This document shows positions 32,676 through 40,471 of a stretch of DNA of 64,000 nt, piece by piece (within the stretch, counting starts at the first letter, position 1; each line of letters begins with the position of its first letter). The position numbers were made by a program, and so were the translations under genes. The notes under the pieces were generated by a model. It did no database searches. It was given only the letters and a program-made list of their open reading frames with translations, and was not told the origin of the DNA. The stretch lies in the NCBI RefSeq assembly GCF_030646165.1, contig NZ_JAUTDO010000001.1:434001-498000 (forward strand). Reading direction: 5' to 3'. The DNA is from Conexibacter sp. CPCC 206217. GTDB taxonomy: Bacteria > Actinomycetota > Thermoleophilia > Solirubrobacterales > Solirubrobacteraceae.

Positions 32676-34361
32676 TCAGAAGCCGGCGAACTCGCCGGCG
32701 GAGCTGGGTGGCGGGGGCGGGTTCTCGGGCGGGGGTGGCTCGCTGAAGGCGGCGGGCTTGCTCGGCAACGGCGGATCGTCCTGCGAGGTCGACGCGACGG
32801 TTGCGGGGGCCGTGGTCGTGCGATCGCCTGCATCCGCATCCGCATCCGGATCGGCACCGGCGCGATCCTGGTCGGCTGACCACTCGGGCGACCGCTGTCG
32901 CGACGCACTCACGCGGCTCTCCGTGCGCTTTCGCGACGCGGCTTCCGATCTGTCTCCCTGGTCTGCGAACTGCTCCGCGGGAGCCGTCGCGTCGCCGTGG
33001 CTCCCGCCTGCGCTCGAACCGCCCCGTGGGCGGGCGGTCGAGGCGGATCCGGGGGTCCATTCCGCGACCGTGCTGAGCAACTCCGCGCCCGGCCACTCCG
33101 AGCCGGCCGCGAATTCGCTCTGGCCTTCCTCGTCGGAGGCGTCCGTCAGGTGCGGGTCGGAACTGGACGAGCCTCCTGCACCACCGGGCGGCACGTTCGG
33201 TTCGAGCGGCGGCGCTGTGGTGAGGGCGCCCGAGCCGACTGTCGTACCGTCCGCAGTCGCGATCGGAGCGTTCAGATTCGCTGCCGCCACCTGCGCCGCG
33301 GGCACTCTCTTCACACCCGCGGTCGCCGCCTGCTCGATCGCCGCGCCGCCACCGGCGACCGCGACCGTCGAGGCCGCGACGGCTGCCAGCTTTGCGCCGG
33401 GCAGCGCGTCGACCGCCGACTGCACCCGCAGCACGGACACGCTCGCTCGATCGAGCGCGCCGTGCACCAGCGCCCCCAGATGGCGCGCGATCCCACCTCC
33501 GGGTCCGCTCGCCGCACCGACCGCATCCACCGCAGCCGCCCCGTGATCGGTCGCTGCCGCAGCAGCCGCCCCGTGATCGGCCGCCGCCGTGCCGCCAGCC
33601 ACTCCAGCGCCGCTGGCGACACCCGCCACTCCCACCGCCCCCAGGACCACCGGCAGCACCGCCACCGGCAGGAGCGCGCGAAGCTGGCTCGGGAGCTCGT
33701 GGAAGGCTCGCAGGGTCGCCTGGCAGCTCGTGCAGGCACGCAGGTGGGGGCGCAGCTCCGCGACCTCTCTGGCCGTCGCCTCGCCGTCGGCGAAGATCGA
33801 CAGCAGCGGGAGCCAGCGTTCGCACTCGGCGCCTGAGTCGATCGCGTCGAGGCGGCGGCGCAGCGCGCGGCGACCCTCCGTCACGACGCGGTTGCATCTG
33901 GTGTACGACCAACTCGTCCGCTCGCAGATCTCGCGATAGGAGAGGCCCTCCGCGCGCAGCACCAGCGCGGTCAGCTCCTGCGGCTTGAGGCGGCCGAGCG
34001 CCTCCGCCGTGTGGGCGAGGCGCTCGAACCGCTCGACGCGCTCGGCCGGGTCGTTCAGCGACGCGCCGTGGCGGTCGTCGTCGAGCTGGACGCGGTTGAG
34101 CGACCGCTCGCGATCGGCGCGCACCTGCAGCGACTCGTGGCGCAGAACCGTCCGGATCCATGAGAGCAGGTTCTCCGGCGGCTCCTGGCGCATCCGCCGC
34201 ACGAGCTTCTCGAGCGCGCGCTGGTACGCGTCCTGCGCGTCGTCGGCGCAGATCGAGAAGCGGCGTGCGAAGCGCAGCAGCTCCCCGGCGTGCTCGCGCA
34301 GCAACTCGAGCACCTCGTCTTCCACGGCATCGTCCCCATGCCGTCCCGGCGTCCGTCCCAT
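32676..34361 (-). CDS. ECF-type RNA polymerase sigma factor fused to zinc-finger anti-sigma-like and disordered tail
   Basis: 561 aa, far longer than usual ECF sigma factors (about 180-200). Residues 20-80 are region 2 (LLREHAGELLRFARRFSICA, then DAQDAYQRAL) and residues 115-175 region 4 (LGRLKPQELTALVLRAEGLS, then SYREICERTSWSYTRCNRVV). Residues 190-213 carry H206-x3-C210-x2-C213, the zinc site of ZAS anti-sigma factors. A hydrophobic Ala/Gly-rich stretch (about 228-257) may span the membrane. The last 300 residues are low-complexity, ending in Pro-rich PPPPENPPPPPS. The start at 34361 is chosen for its GAAGAGG site; the ATG at 34400 lies in a hairpin loop. Confidence 0.86.
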   Translation of the reverse strand: MGRTPGRHGDDAVEDEVLELLREHAGELLRFARRFSICADDAQDAYQRALEKLVRRMRQEPPENLLSWIRTVLRHESLQVRADRERSLNRVQLDDDRHGASLNDPAERVERFERLAHTAEALGRLKPQELTALVLRAEGLSYREICERTSWSYTRCNRVVTEGRRALRRRLDAIDSGAECERWLPLLSIFADGEATAREVAELRPHLRACTSCQATLRAFHELPSQLRALLPVAVLPVVLGAVGVAGVASGAGVAGGTAAADHGAAAAAATDHGAAAVDAVGAASGPGGGIARHLGALVHGALDRASVSVLRVQSAVDALPGAKLAAVAASTVAVAGGGAAIEQAATAGVKRVPAAQVAAANLNAPIATADGTTVGSGALTTAPPLEPNVPPGGAGGSSSSDPHLTDASDEEGQSEFAAGSEWPGAELLSTVAEWTPGSASTARPRGGSSAGGSHGDATAPAEQFADQGDRSEAASRKRTESRVSASRQRSPEWSADQDRAGADPDADADAGDRTTTAPATVASTSQDDPPLPSKPAAFSEPPPPENPPPPPSSAGEFAGF

Positions 34362-34388
34362 CGCGACCTCTTCCCCGGTTTTCGCGGT

Positions 34389-34417
34389 GAGCTGGCGCAT
34401 CGGCGACGCGCCAGCTC
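34389..34417. promoter_or_regulatory. Perfect 10-bp stem-loop in the leader of the sigma-factor gene
   Basis: GAGCTGGCGC (34389-34398) and GCGCCAGCTC (34408-34417) pair perfectly around a 9-base loop. It lies 27 bases upstream of the sigma ATG and directly before its ribosome binding site, so it could control translation or act as an attenuator. Confidence 0.55.
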
Positions 34418-34447
34418 CACGTGGCTGTCAATCGGCAGCCAGAGCCC

Positions 34448-34465
34448 GAGAAAGATGTCTTTCTC
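34448..34465. promoter_or_regulatory. Perfect 8-bp inverted repeat upstream of the sigma-factor gene
   Basis: GAGAAAGA (34448-34455) and TCTTTCTC (34458-34465) are separated by TG. The two-base centre suggests a protein-binding operator rather than an RNA hairpin. Confidence 0.45.
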
Positions 34466-34485
34466 CCCCAACGAAAGAGGAAAAG

Positions 34486-34500
34486 TCCGCAAATTGCGGA
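34486..34500. promoter_or_regulatory. Perfect 7-bp inverted repeat upstream of the sigma-factor gene
   Basis: TCCGCAA (34486-34492) and TTGCGGA (34494-34500) share a single central base. It is in the AT-richer 240-base stretch between two co-directional genes, which otherwise holds no gene. Confidence 0.45.
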
Positions 34501-34601
34501 TAGAGACGGTCTTGTTTACGGATATTCGTCCAGCGCCCTTACGGCGTCACGGACGTATTTCCGTGCTGACTATGCAGCGCTGGGACGCGCCAGAAAGCGC
34601 G

Positions 34602-35591
34602 TCAGAGGCCGAGCGCCGCGGCAGCGCGCTCGTACACGTCGGCGTCGGGCTCGCCCTCCGCGACGCCGAGCGTCGCGCGTCTCGGGCGGGCCCAGTTCCA
34701 GAGGCCGACGTCGAGCACCTCGATCGGCAGCTCGGCGGCCTCTGCGAGGTCCGCGGCACGTCTCTCGAGCAGCAGCGTGTCGCCGATTCCGAAGACGCGC
34801 TTGGCGGCGACCGTCGTCTCGTCCGCGCCGCCGAGTCCGAGTGTCGAGGCGCTGATCTCGTAGACGCCGAGACGGCCGAGCGTGACGAGCAGGTCGTAGC
34901 GCGCGTCGCGCGAGAAGCCCTTCACCGCGAGCCGCTCGAACAGCCGCTGCGAGCGCCGCGCGGGCGTCCACGAGCTCTCACCGGTGAACGCTCTCTGCTG
35001 CGTGCCGGCACGCTTCACCCAGGCGCGATAGCCCTCGATCGTCGAGGTCCCTCTCTCGCGCGTGTGCGACGTGCGCGGGCCGAGCTGGGCGCCGTCGAGG
35101 TCGGGCAGCTCGCCCGAGACCCAGGTCGTGCGCACCGCCTTGACGCCGGCGAACGGATCGTCGCCGTCGAGCGGGCCGAGGTAGGCGATCAGGAAGGCCA
35201 GCCAGGTCGCCTCCTCCAGGTCCGAGTCAGACCCGACGGACGCATAGAGCCCGGTCGGCGCGACTGCGAGCGTGGCGAGCCGGGCGCTCGCGAACGCAAG
35301 CTCCTCCGCCAGCCGCTCGGCGTCCGCGGTCGCTCTTATCCCCGGCACCAGCACGGAGCTGTAGCCGTCGGCACCGGCGCGCGCGACGCGGCGCACTCTC
35401 AGATTGTTGTTGCTCGAACGGGTCCTGGCAGTCCTGCCGGTCGTCGGCGTCTTGCGCGTGACGTGACCGCCGGAGCTTCTCAGCCCGGTCGAGCGCGGAC
35501 CCGCCTTCTCGGCTTCCTCACGGGAGCAGACCGGGCAGTTTGCGGCGAAGCGGTTATGGCGGCAGAACGACGGCACGGCGACCCCTCTCAA
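34602..35591 (-). CDS. Conserved hypothetical protein with N-terminal zinc-knuckle; possible thymine-pyrophosphorylase-like (aGPT) family
   Basis: 329 aa. The N-terminus has C10-R-H-N-R-x5-C-P-x-C-S (FCRHNRFAANCPVCS), a likely zinc site. A basic Arg/Ser/Thr/Lys linker (residues 28-70) suits nucleic acid binding. The remaining 250 residues are mainly helical (TWLAFLIAYLGPLDGDDPF; RYDLLVTLGRLGVYEISAS) and recall the helix-hairpin-helix-like proteins labelled alpha-glutamyl/putrescinyl thymine pyrophosphorylase in actinobacteria. This assignment is from memory and weak. It is 28 bases after the TetR gene. Confidence 0.65.
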   Translation of the reverse strand: MRGVAVPSFCRHNRFAANCPVCSREEAEKAGPRSTGLRSSGGHVTRKTPTTGRTARTRSSNNNLRVRRVARAGADGYSSVLVPGIRATADAERLAEELAFASARLATLAVAPTGLYASVGSDSDLEEATWLAFLIAYLGPLDGDDPFAGVKAVRTTWVSGELPDLDGAQLGPRTSHTRERGTSTIEGYRAWVKRAGTQQRAFTGESSWTPARRSQRLFERLAVKGFSRDARYDLLVTLGRLGVYEISASTLGLGGADETTVAAKRVFGIGDTLLLERRAADLAEAAELPIEVLDVGLWNWARPRRATLGVAEGEPDADVYERAAAALGL

Positions 35592-35619
35592 TATAGGGAT
35601 CGAAGCAGCATGTCTGCAC

Positions 35620-36249
35620 TCAGACTCCGAACTCCTCTTCCCCGGTCATACGGGCGATGCCGCCGAGGAACAGCTCGCCGGCGAAGCGGGCCGTCCGCTC
35701 GACCTCCGGGACGGGCTGCTCGACCAGCCGGATGCCGAGCTCGAACGCCACCCCGCCCATCGCCGCGGAGAGGTAGTCGAGGTCGATCGTGGGCGCCAGC
35801 TGCTTGCGCTGCGCGAGCGTGCTGAGGTCCTCGAACAGCTCGACGATCCCCGCCTCCAACGCCGGCGTGTCGAACATCGTCTGGACCGTGCCGGCGTTGC
35901 GCCGCAGCAACTCGAACAGCGGCCGATCCTCGACGATGAAGGAGAAGTAGACGCGGAAGCCCTCCAGCACGACGGCGTCGAGCGTCGTCTCGCGCTGGCG
36001 CACCGCGCGCAGCCGCCTGCGCAGCTCCTGCGTGCGTTCCTCCAGCACCGCGTGGAAGACCGACGCCTTGTCCGGGAAGTAGTTGTAGAACGTGCCCGAC
36101 GCCAGCTCCGTGCGCCGCACGACGTCGCGGATCGAGGCGGCGTCGTAGCCCATCTCGATGAAGACCTCGCAGGCCGCGTCGAGGATCGCGCGGCGGTTCT
36201 GCGCCTTCGTGCGCTCACGCCTTCCCGGCGCGGCGGCGGCCGAGCTCAC
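35620..36249 (-). CDS. TetR-family repressor of the flavin monooxygenase operon
   Basis: 209 aa. The N-terminal HTH (residues about 14-60) is standard: RRAILDAACEVFIEMGYDAA, SIRDVVRRTELASGTFYNYF, then PDKASVF. The C-terminal ligand domain is all-helical. The GTG start overlaps the monooxygenase stop (GTGA at 36246-36249), so the two genes are translationally coupled. A perfect 22-bp palindrome before the monooxygenase gene is its probable operator, implying autorepression lifted by a small-molecule ligand. Confidence 0.92.
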   Translation of the reverse strand: MSSAAAAPGRRERTKAQNRRAILDAACEVFIEMGYDAASIRDVVRRTELASGTFYNYFPDKASVFHAVLEERTQELRRRLRAVRQRETTLDAVVLEGFRVYFSFIVEDRPLFELLRRNAGTVQTMFDTPALEAGIVELFEDLSTLAQRKQLAPTIDLDYLSAAMGGVAFELGIRLVEQPVPEVERTARFAGELFLGGIARMTGEEEFGV

Positions 36250-37676
36250 GTCGCGGCCTCGACCTCGACAGCCGCGCCGGCGCCGGCACCCGCGCCGCCG
36301 TTCACCGCCGCGACCGTGCCCGTCCCGGCCTCGGCCACCGCCGCCACCGGCAGCGCGAATCCGCGCTCGCACATGCGCCGGGCGCCCGCGCGCCGCTCGC
36401 GCCGCAGGTCGTGCAGGTAGTTGTCGAAGTCGACCTGCATCGTGTGGCGCGCGGAGGCGACGTAGCGCTTGTGCATCCGCGCGCGCTCGCGCGCGACGTC
36501 GGCCGCCAGCGCGGCCGGGTCCGGCAGCGCGTACTCGCCGCGCAGGTACTCGGCGATCCATCTCCCCTGCGCCTCGGCGAGCGGCATGATCGCCCCGAGC
36601 GGCTGCAGCAGCCCGACGAAGAAGACATCGTCGTGCTGCGGGTGGAAGACGCGCCGGAACAGCGGCAGGTCGTTGTCGGGCGCGGACAGGAAGTCCGCGT
36701 CGAAGAACGGGAAGGTGACCTTGTAGCCCGTGCACCAGACGATCGCGTCGACCTGCTCGACGGTGTCGTCGCTGAAACGCACGCTGTCGCCCTCCAGCCG
36801 AGCGATCCCCGGCTTGTACGTCATCTCGCCGTGCGCGAGGCGGTTGAGGAAGTCGGCCGATATCGTCGGGTGCGACTCGCCGAGCTGATGGTCGGGGCGC
36901 GGCAGGCCGTAGTCCTCCACGCGCCCGACGCCGATCCGGTACAGGCCGCGCAGCACCGTCTTGCGCACGCCCCACGGGACCGCGCCGGTGAAGCGGTTGA
37001 CGCCGATCTGGTCCAGCGGGCGGCCGAACATGTACTTCGGCAGCACGTGCGCGCCACGCCGCGCCGACAGGAACGTGCGCTCGGAGACGAAGCTCGACTC
37101 GACCGCGATGTCCATCGCGCTGTTGCCGAAGCCGACGACCAGCACGCGTCTGCCCTCGAACGGTCTGTTGTCGACGTAGTGGTGCGCGTGCGACTGCGCG
37201 CCGTCGAACGTGCCGGGATAGGCGGGCTCGGGCCAGCGCGGGTCCCAGTGATGGCCGTTGGCGACGACGAGCGCGTCGTAGCGGCGCGTCTGGCCCGTGT
37301 CCAGGCGCACGTCCCAGACGCGGTCGGCGCCGCGCTCGGCGCGCTCGACGCCGGTCTCGAAGAGGATCCTGTCGCGGAAGCCGAAGTGGTGGACGTAGGC
37401 GTCGAAGTAGTCGGCGATGTGGGTGTGGTGCGGGAAGTCCGGATACCACTTCGGCATCGGGAAGTCGCTGTACGCCATCCGCTCGCGCGAGGTGTTGATG
37501 TGCAGCGAGCGGTACGCCGCCGACATCCCGTTGCTGTTGCCGAAGACCCAGTTGCCGCCGACGCGGTCGGACTTCTCGATGCAGTCGAACGGGATCCCGC
37601 GCTCGTGCAGCGCCTTCGCGGCGGCGATCCCGGACGAGCCGGCACCGATGATGCAGACCGACGGCAGCGTGGTCAT
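36246..37676 (-). CDS. Flavin-containing monooxygenase (class B, FMO-like)
   Basis: 476 aa. FAD loop GAGSSG near residue 11, the FMO fingerprint F-D-G-A-Q-S-H-A-H-H-Y (about residues 158-168), NADPH loop GFGNSAMD and the late WCTGYKVTFPF motif are all present. It would oxygenate a nitrogen, sulfur or carbonyl centre of a small substrate using NADPH and O2. The C-terminal 35 residues are an Ala/Gly/Val-rich tail. AAGGAG lies 10 bases before the ATG at 37676. The gene heads an operon with its TetR regulator. Confidence 0.93.
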   Translation of the reverse strand: MTTLPSVCIIGAGSSGIAAAKALHERGIPFDCIEKSDRVGGNWVFGNSNGMSAAYRSLHINTSRERMAYSDFPMPKWYPDFPHHTHIADYFDAYVHHFGFRDRILFETGVERAERGADRVWDVRLDTGQTRRYDALVVANGHHWDPRWPEPAYPGTFDGAQSHAHHYVDNRPFEGRRVLVVGFGNSAMDIAVESSFVSERTFLSARRGAHVLPKYMFGRPLDQIGVNRFTGAVPWGVRKTVLRGLYRIGVGRVEDYGLPRPDHQLGESHPTISADFLNRLAHGEMTYKPGIARLEGDSVRFSDDTVEQVDAIVWCTGYKVTFPFFDADFLSAPDNDLPLFRRVFHPQHDDVFFVGLLQPLGAIMPLAEAQGRWIAEYLRGEYALPDPAALAADVARERARMHKRYVASARHTMQVDFDNYLHDLRRERRAGARRMCERGFALPVAAVAEAGTGTVAAVNGGAGAGAGAAVEVEAAT

Positions 37677-37699
37677 CGGAGCGTCTCCTTCTCTCTCCA

Positions 37700-37721
37700 A
37701 AAGTGACGGTGGCGTCACTTT
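37700..37721. promoter_or_regulatory. Probable TetR operator
   Basis: AAAGTGACG (37700-37708) and CGTCACTTT (37713-37721) are a perfect 9-bp inverted repeat with a 4-base centre. It ends 24 bases upstream of the monooxygenase ATG, overlapping where the promoter should be, and the operon encodes a TetR repressor. Confidence 0.75.
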
Positions 37722-37756
37722 AGTCGTGCGCGGTCGCGCGGGTCAAGCGCGAAGGT

Positions 37757-38758
37757 TCACGCGTGCGCGTCGACGGGTCTCGGCGCGTCGCCCTGCTTGC
37801 GGTGCTCGCGGCCGGCGCGGATGACCTCCTTGAAACTCCTGAATCTGAAGATCAGCGCAAGCGCCCCGAACGCCATCGACGCCGCGCCGACCGTGATCGC
37901 GATCTGCTGGCCGACCGAGAACGCCGCCACCTCCGCACCGGTCGCCGCGCCCGCGAAGACGGTCAGCAGCAGCGCCTGCTGCACGCCGGCGCCGCCCGGC
38001 GTGAACGGCATCAGCATCGCGACGACCTGCACGCCCAGCACCAGCAGCGCGTTTCTGATCCCGCCGCCGATGTGGAACGCGTCGAGCAGGAACCAGTAGG
38101 TGAAGAAGCGCGAGACCCACGCGGCCGACTGCCACGTGACCATCTCGCGGAAGTAGCGACGGCGGTCGGTCAGGATCGTGAAGCCCTGGCGCACGCGCGC
38201 CCAGAACGCCTTCACCCTCGCCGACAGCAGCGCGAACGCCACCAGCACCGCGATCCCCAGCACCGTCAGGAAGAACAGCAGGAAGCGCGGGTGCGAGGCG
38301 AAGAAGGAAAGATCGAATGCGGGGAGTTTCGAGAAGTCGGGCGGTTTCGGGAAGACGCCCTGCGTGAAGGCGAACAGCAGGATCACGATGTTGACGACGT
38401 AGTCGAACACGAGCCCCGTCCAGAGCGCGGCGATGATCGCCGGATAGCTCGAGTTCGGGATCGATATGCGCGTCAGGAAGTACTGCACGATCGTCCCGCC
38501 GCCGAGCGGGAAGACCTGGTTGATGCCGACGCCGGAGACGTACGCGCCCCAGATGTCGCGCCAGCGGATCGTCTCGGCCGGATAGGCCGCCTGCACGGCG
38601 TTGAAGAGCGCGCGCGAGCGCAGCGTCAGGTAGCCGAAGTAGAACGCCAGCGCCAACAACAGCGCGAGCCAGTTGAGGCCGGCGAGATTCCCCAGAAACT
38701 CACCGACGGAGTCGAAGAAGCGACTGAGGTCGCTACCGAGCGAGGCGGTGACGAGCAT
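37757..38758 (-). CDS. Flippase-like / lysylphosphatidylglycerol-synthase-type membrane protein
   Basis: 333 aa with about eight membrane helices. The family signature region includes SGVGINQVFPLGGGTIVQYF and the later MPFTPGGAGVQQALLL, found in YbhN/AglD/MprF N-terminal domains (UPF0104). These proteins are thought to move lipids or lipid-linked glycans. The C-terminus is a short basic cytoplasmic tail. Two hairpins lie between this gene and gltD upstream, so it probably has its own promoter. Confidence 0.85.
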   Translation of the reverse strand: MLVTASLGSDLSRFFDSVGEFLGNLAGLNWLALLLALAFYFGYLTLRSRALFNAVQAAYPAETIRWRDIWGAYVSGVGINQVFPLGGGTIVQYFLTRISIPNSSYPAIIAALWTGLVFDYVVNIVILLFAFTQGVFPKPPDFSKLPAFDLSFFASHPRFLLFFLTVLGIAVLVAFALLSARVKAFWARVRQGFTILTDRRRYFREMVTWQSAAWVSRFFTYWFLLDAFHIGGGIRNALLVLGVQVVAMLMPFTPGGAGVQQALLLTVFAGAATGAEVAAFSVGQQIAITVGAASMAFGALALIFRFRSFKEVIRAGREHRKQGDAPRPVDAHA

Positions 38759-38779
38759 CCGACCTCATGGTATGCGGAA

Positions 38780-38801
38780 GGGCCCGAATGCATCCGGGCC
38801 C
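38780..38801. terminator. GC-rich hairpin downstream of gltD
   Basis: GGGCCCG (38780-38786) pairs with CGGGCCC (38795-38801) around eight bases. It is second in line after the larger hairpin at 38808-38838 and may reinforce termination, or lie in the flippase-gene leader. Confidence 0.4.
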
Positions 38802-38807
38802 CCCGCT

Positions 38808-38838
38808 GCCGAGGATCGTGGGGGAGACGATTCTCGGC
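38808..38838 (-). terminator. Terminator hairpin of the gltBD operon
   Basis: GCCGAGGATCGT (38808-38819) pairs with ACGATTCTCGGC (38827-38838) over 12 positions, the single non-Watson-Crick position being a G-U pair. It lies 50 bases past the gltD stop. No T-run follows. Confidence 0.6.
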
Positions 38839-38887
38839 GCAGCAGAACGGCTTGCGCCCTGCACGTGCAGCATACCCGCCCCGGGTG

Positions 38888-40459
38888 TCAGATCGGTCCG
38901 CCAGGACCGCTGAAGAAGTCCTCGCCGAGCCGCACGTTGCCGGCCACGTCGGCCTCGTGACGAAGCGTGTGGTCGACCTCGCCGTCCCACGCGCCGATCG
39001 CGAGCTTCTCGCGGTCGGCGTCCATCGGCGAGCCGCCGAGGTCGCGGTTGACGATCCGCGCGCACTTGCGTCCCTCGGCGATCGCGGTCACGACCAGCGA
39101 CTGCCCGATGCGCGCGTCGCCGCAGGCGTAGACGCCCTCGGTCGAGGTGCGGTAGGTCTTCATCGTCTTGACGTTGCCGCGCGGGTCCTTCTCGACGCCG
39201 AGCTGGTCGACGAGGCCGTCGTGCTCGGGATGCGTGAAGCCGATCGCGATCAGCACGAGGTCGGCCGGCAGCGTGTACTCGCTGCCCTCGACGACCTTCA
39301 GGTCGCGCGAGGAGGAGCCGACGACCTTGCGCGCGTGCACGTGGGTGACCTTGCCGTCCTCACCGGAGAAGGCGTAGACCTCGGTGCCCCAGCGGCGCTC
39401 GCCGCCCTCCTCCAGCGCGTACGTCGTCTCCGTGCGCTTGGGCGGCAGCGGCCACGGCGTGCGCTCGTCGCGCCCGCCCTCGGGCAGCTCCTGGTACACG
39501 TCGAGGATCTTCGCGCTCGTCGCGCCCTCGCGGTTGGCGTTGGAGATGCAGTCCATGCCGGTGTCGCCGCCGCCGATCACGACGACGTTCTTGCCGGCCG
39601 CGACGATCTCGGTGCCGGGCGCGGGCGCTCTCGACGCGCGTCCCTCCTGCGCGGCGACCCAGCGATTGCGCTGGTAGAGGTAGTCCATCGCCGGGTGGAT
39701 GCCGGACAGCTCGCGGCCCGGCGACTCGACGTCGCGCGGCACGCGCGAGCCGATCGCGACGACGACCGCGTCGTGCTCCTCGCGCAGCTCGTCCGCGGTG
39801 ACGTCGACGCCGACGTCGACGCCGTACTCGAATCTGATCCCCTCGGCCTTGAGGATCGCGACGCGGCGGTCGATCACCGACTTCGGCAGCTTCGCGTCCG
39901 GCACGCCGAAGCGCATCAGGCCGCCGGGGCCCTCGTCGCGCTCGTAGACGGTCACGAAGTGGCCGGACTTGTTCAGCTCGGCGGCGACCGCGAGGCCGGC
40001 GGGGCCGGAGCCGATCACGCCGACCGTCTTGCCGGTGCGGCGATCCGGCGGCTCGGGGACGATCCAGCCTTCCTCGTAGGCGCGCTCGACGATCGACAGC
40101 TCGATCTGCTCGATCGTGACCGGGTCGTCGTTGACGGCCAGCACGCAGGCCGACTCGCACGGCGCCGGGCAGATGCGCCCGGTGAACTCCGGGAAGTTGT
40201 TGGTCGCGTGCAGCTGGACGATCGCGTCCTGCCACCTGTCGCGGAAGACGAGGTCGTTCCAGTCCGGGATCAGGTTGCCGAGCGGGCAGCCCTCGTGGCA
40301 GAACGGAATGCCGCAGTCCATGCAGCGCGCGCCCTGCTGCTGCAGCTCCTCGTCGGACTGCAGCGTGAAGTACTGGTCGTAGTCGTTGACGCGCTGCGCG
40401 GGGTCGCGCTTGTCGAAGCCGACACGCTGGATTCTCAGGAAACCGCCAAGCTCACCCAT
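38888..40459 (-). CDS. gltD: Glutamate synthase small subunit
   Basis: 523 aa. The N-terminal Fe-S domain has the cysteines CMDCGIPFCHEGCPLGN and later CPAPCESAC. FAD loop GSGPAG and NADPH loop GGGDTG follow, with the closing VYACGDARIGQSLVVTAI motif. The subunit takes electrons from NADPH and passes them through iron-sulfur clusters to GltB. It starts 12 bases after gltB, normal for this operon. Confidence 0.97.
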   Translation of the reverse strand: MGELGGFLRIQRVGFDKRDPAQRVNDYDQYFTLQSDEELQQQGARCMDCGIPFCHEGCPLGNLIPDWNDLVFRDRWQDAIVQLHATNNFPEFTGRICPAPCESACVLAVNDDPVTIEQIELSIVERAYEEGWIVPEPPDRRTGKTVGVIGSGPAGLAVAAELNKSGHFVTVYERDEGPGGLMRFGVPDAKLPKSVIDRRVAILKAEGIRFEYGVDVGVDVTADELREEHDAVVVAIGSRVPRDVESPGRELSGIHPAMDYLYQRNRWVAAQEGRASRAPAPGTEIVAAGKNVVVIGGGDTGMDCISNANREGATSAKILDVYQELPEGGRDERTPWPLPPKRTETTYALEEGGERRWGTEVYAFSGEDGKVTHVHARKVVGSSSRDLKVVEGSEYTLPADLVLIAIGFTHPEHDGLVDQLGVEKDPRGNVKTMKTYRTSTEGVYACGDARIGQSLVVTAIAEGRKCARIVNRDLGGSPMDADREKLAIGAWDGEVDHTLRHEADVAGNVRLGEDFFSGPGGPI

Positions 40460-40471
40460 GTCGTGTCCTTC

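Noticed and set aside
38859-38870. Perfect 12-bp palindrome CTGCACGTGCAG
   Set aside because: It lies just past the gltD stop, beside stronger terminator hairpins. Alone it is too short to assign as an operator.
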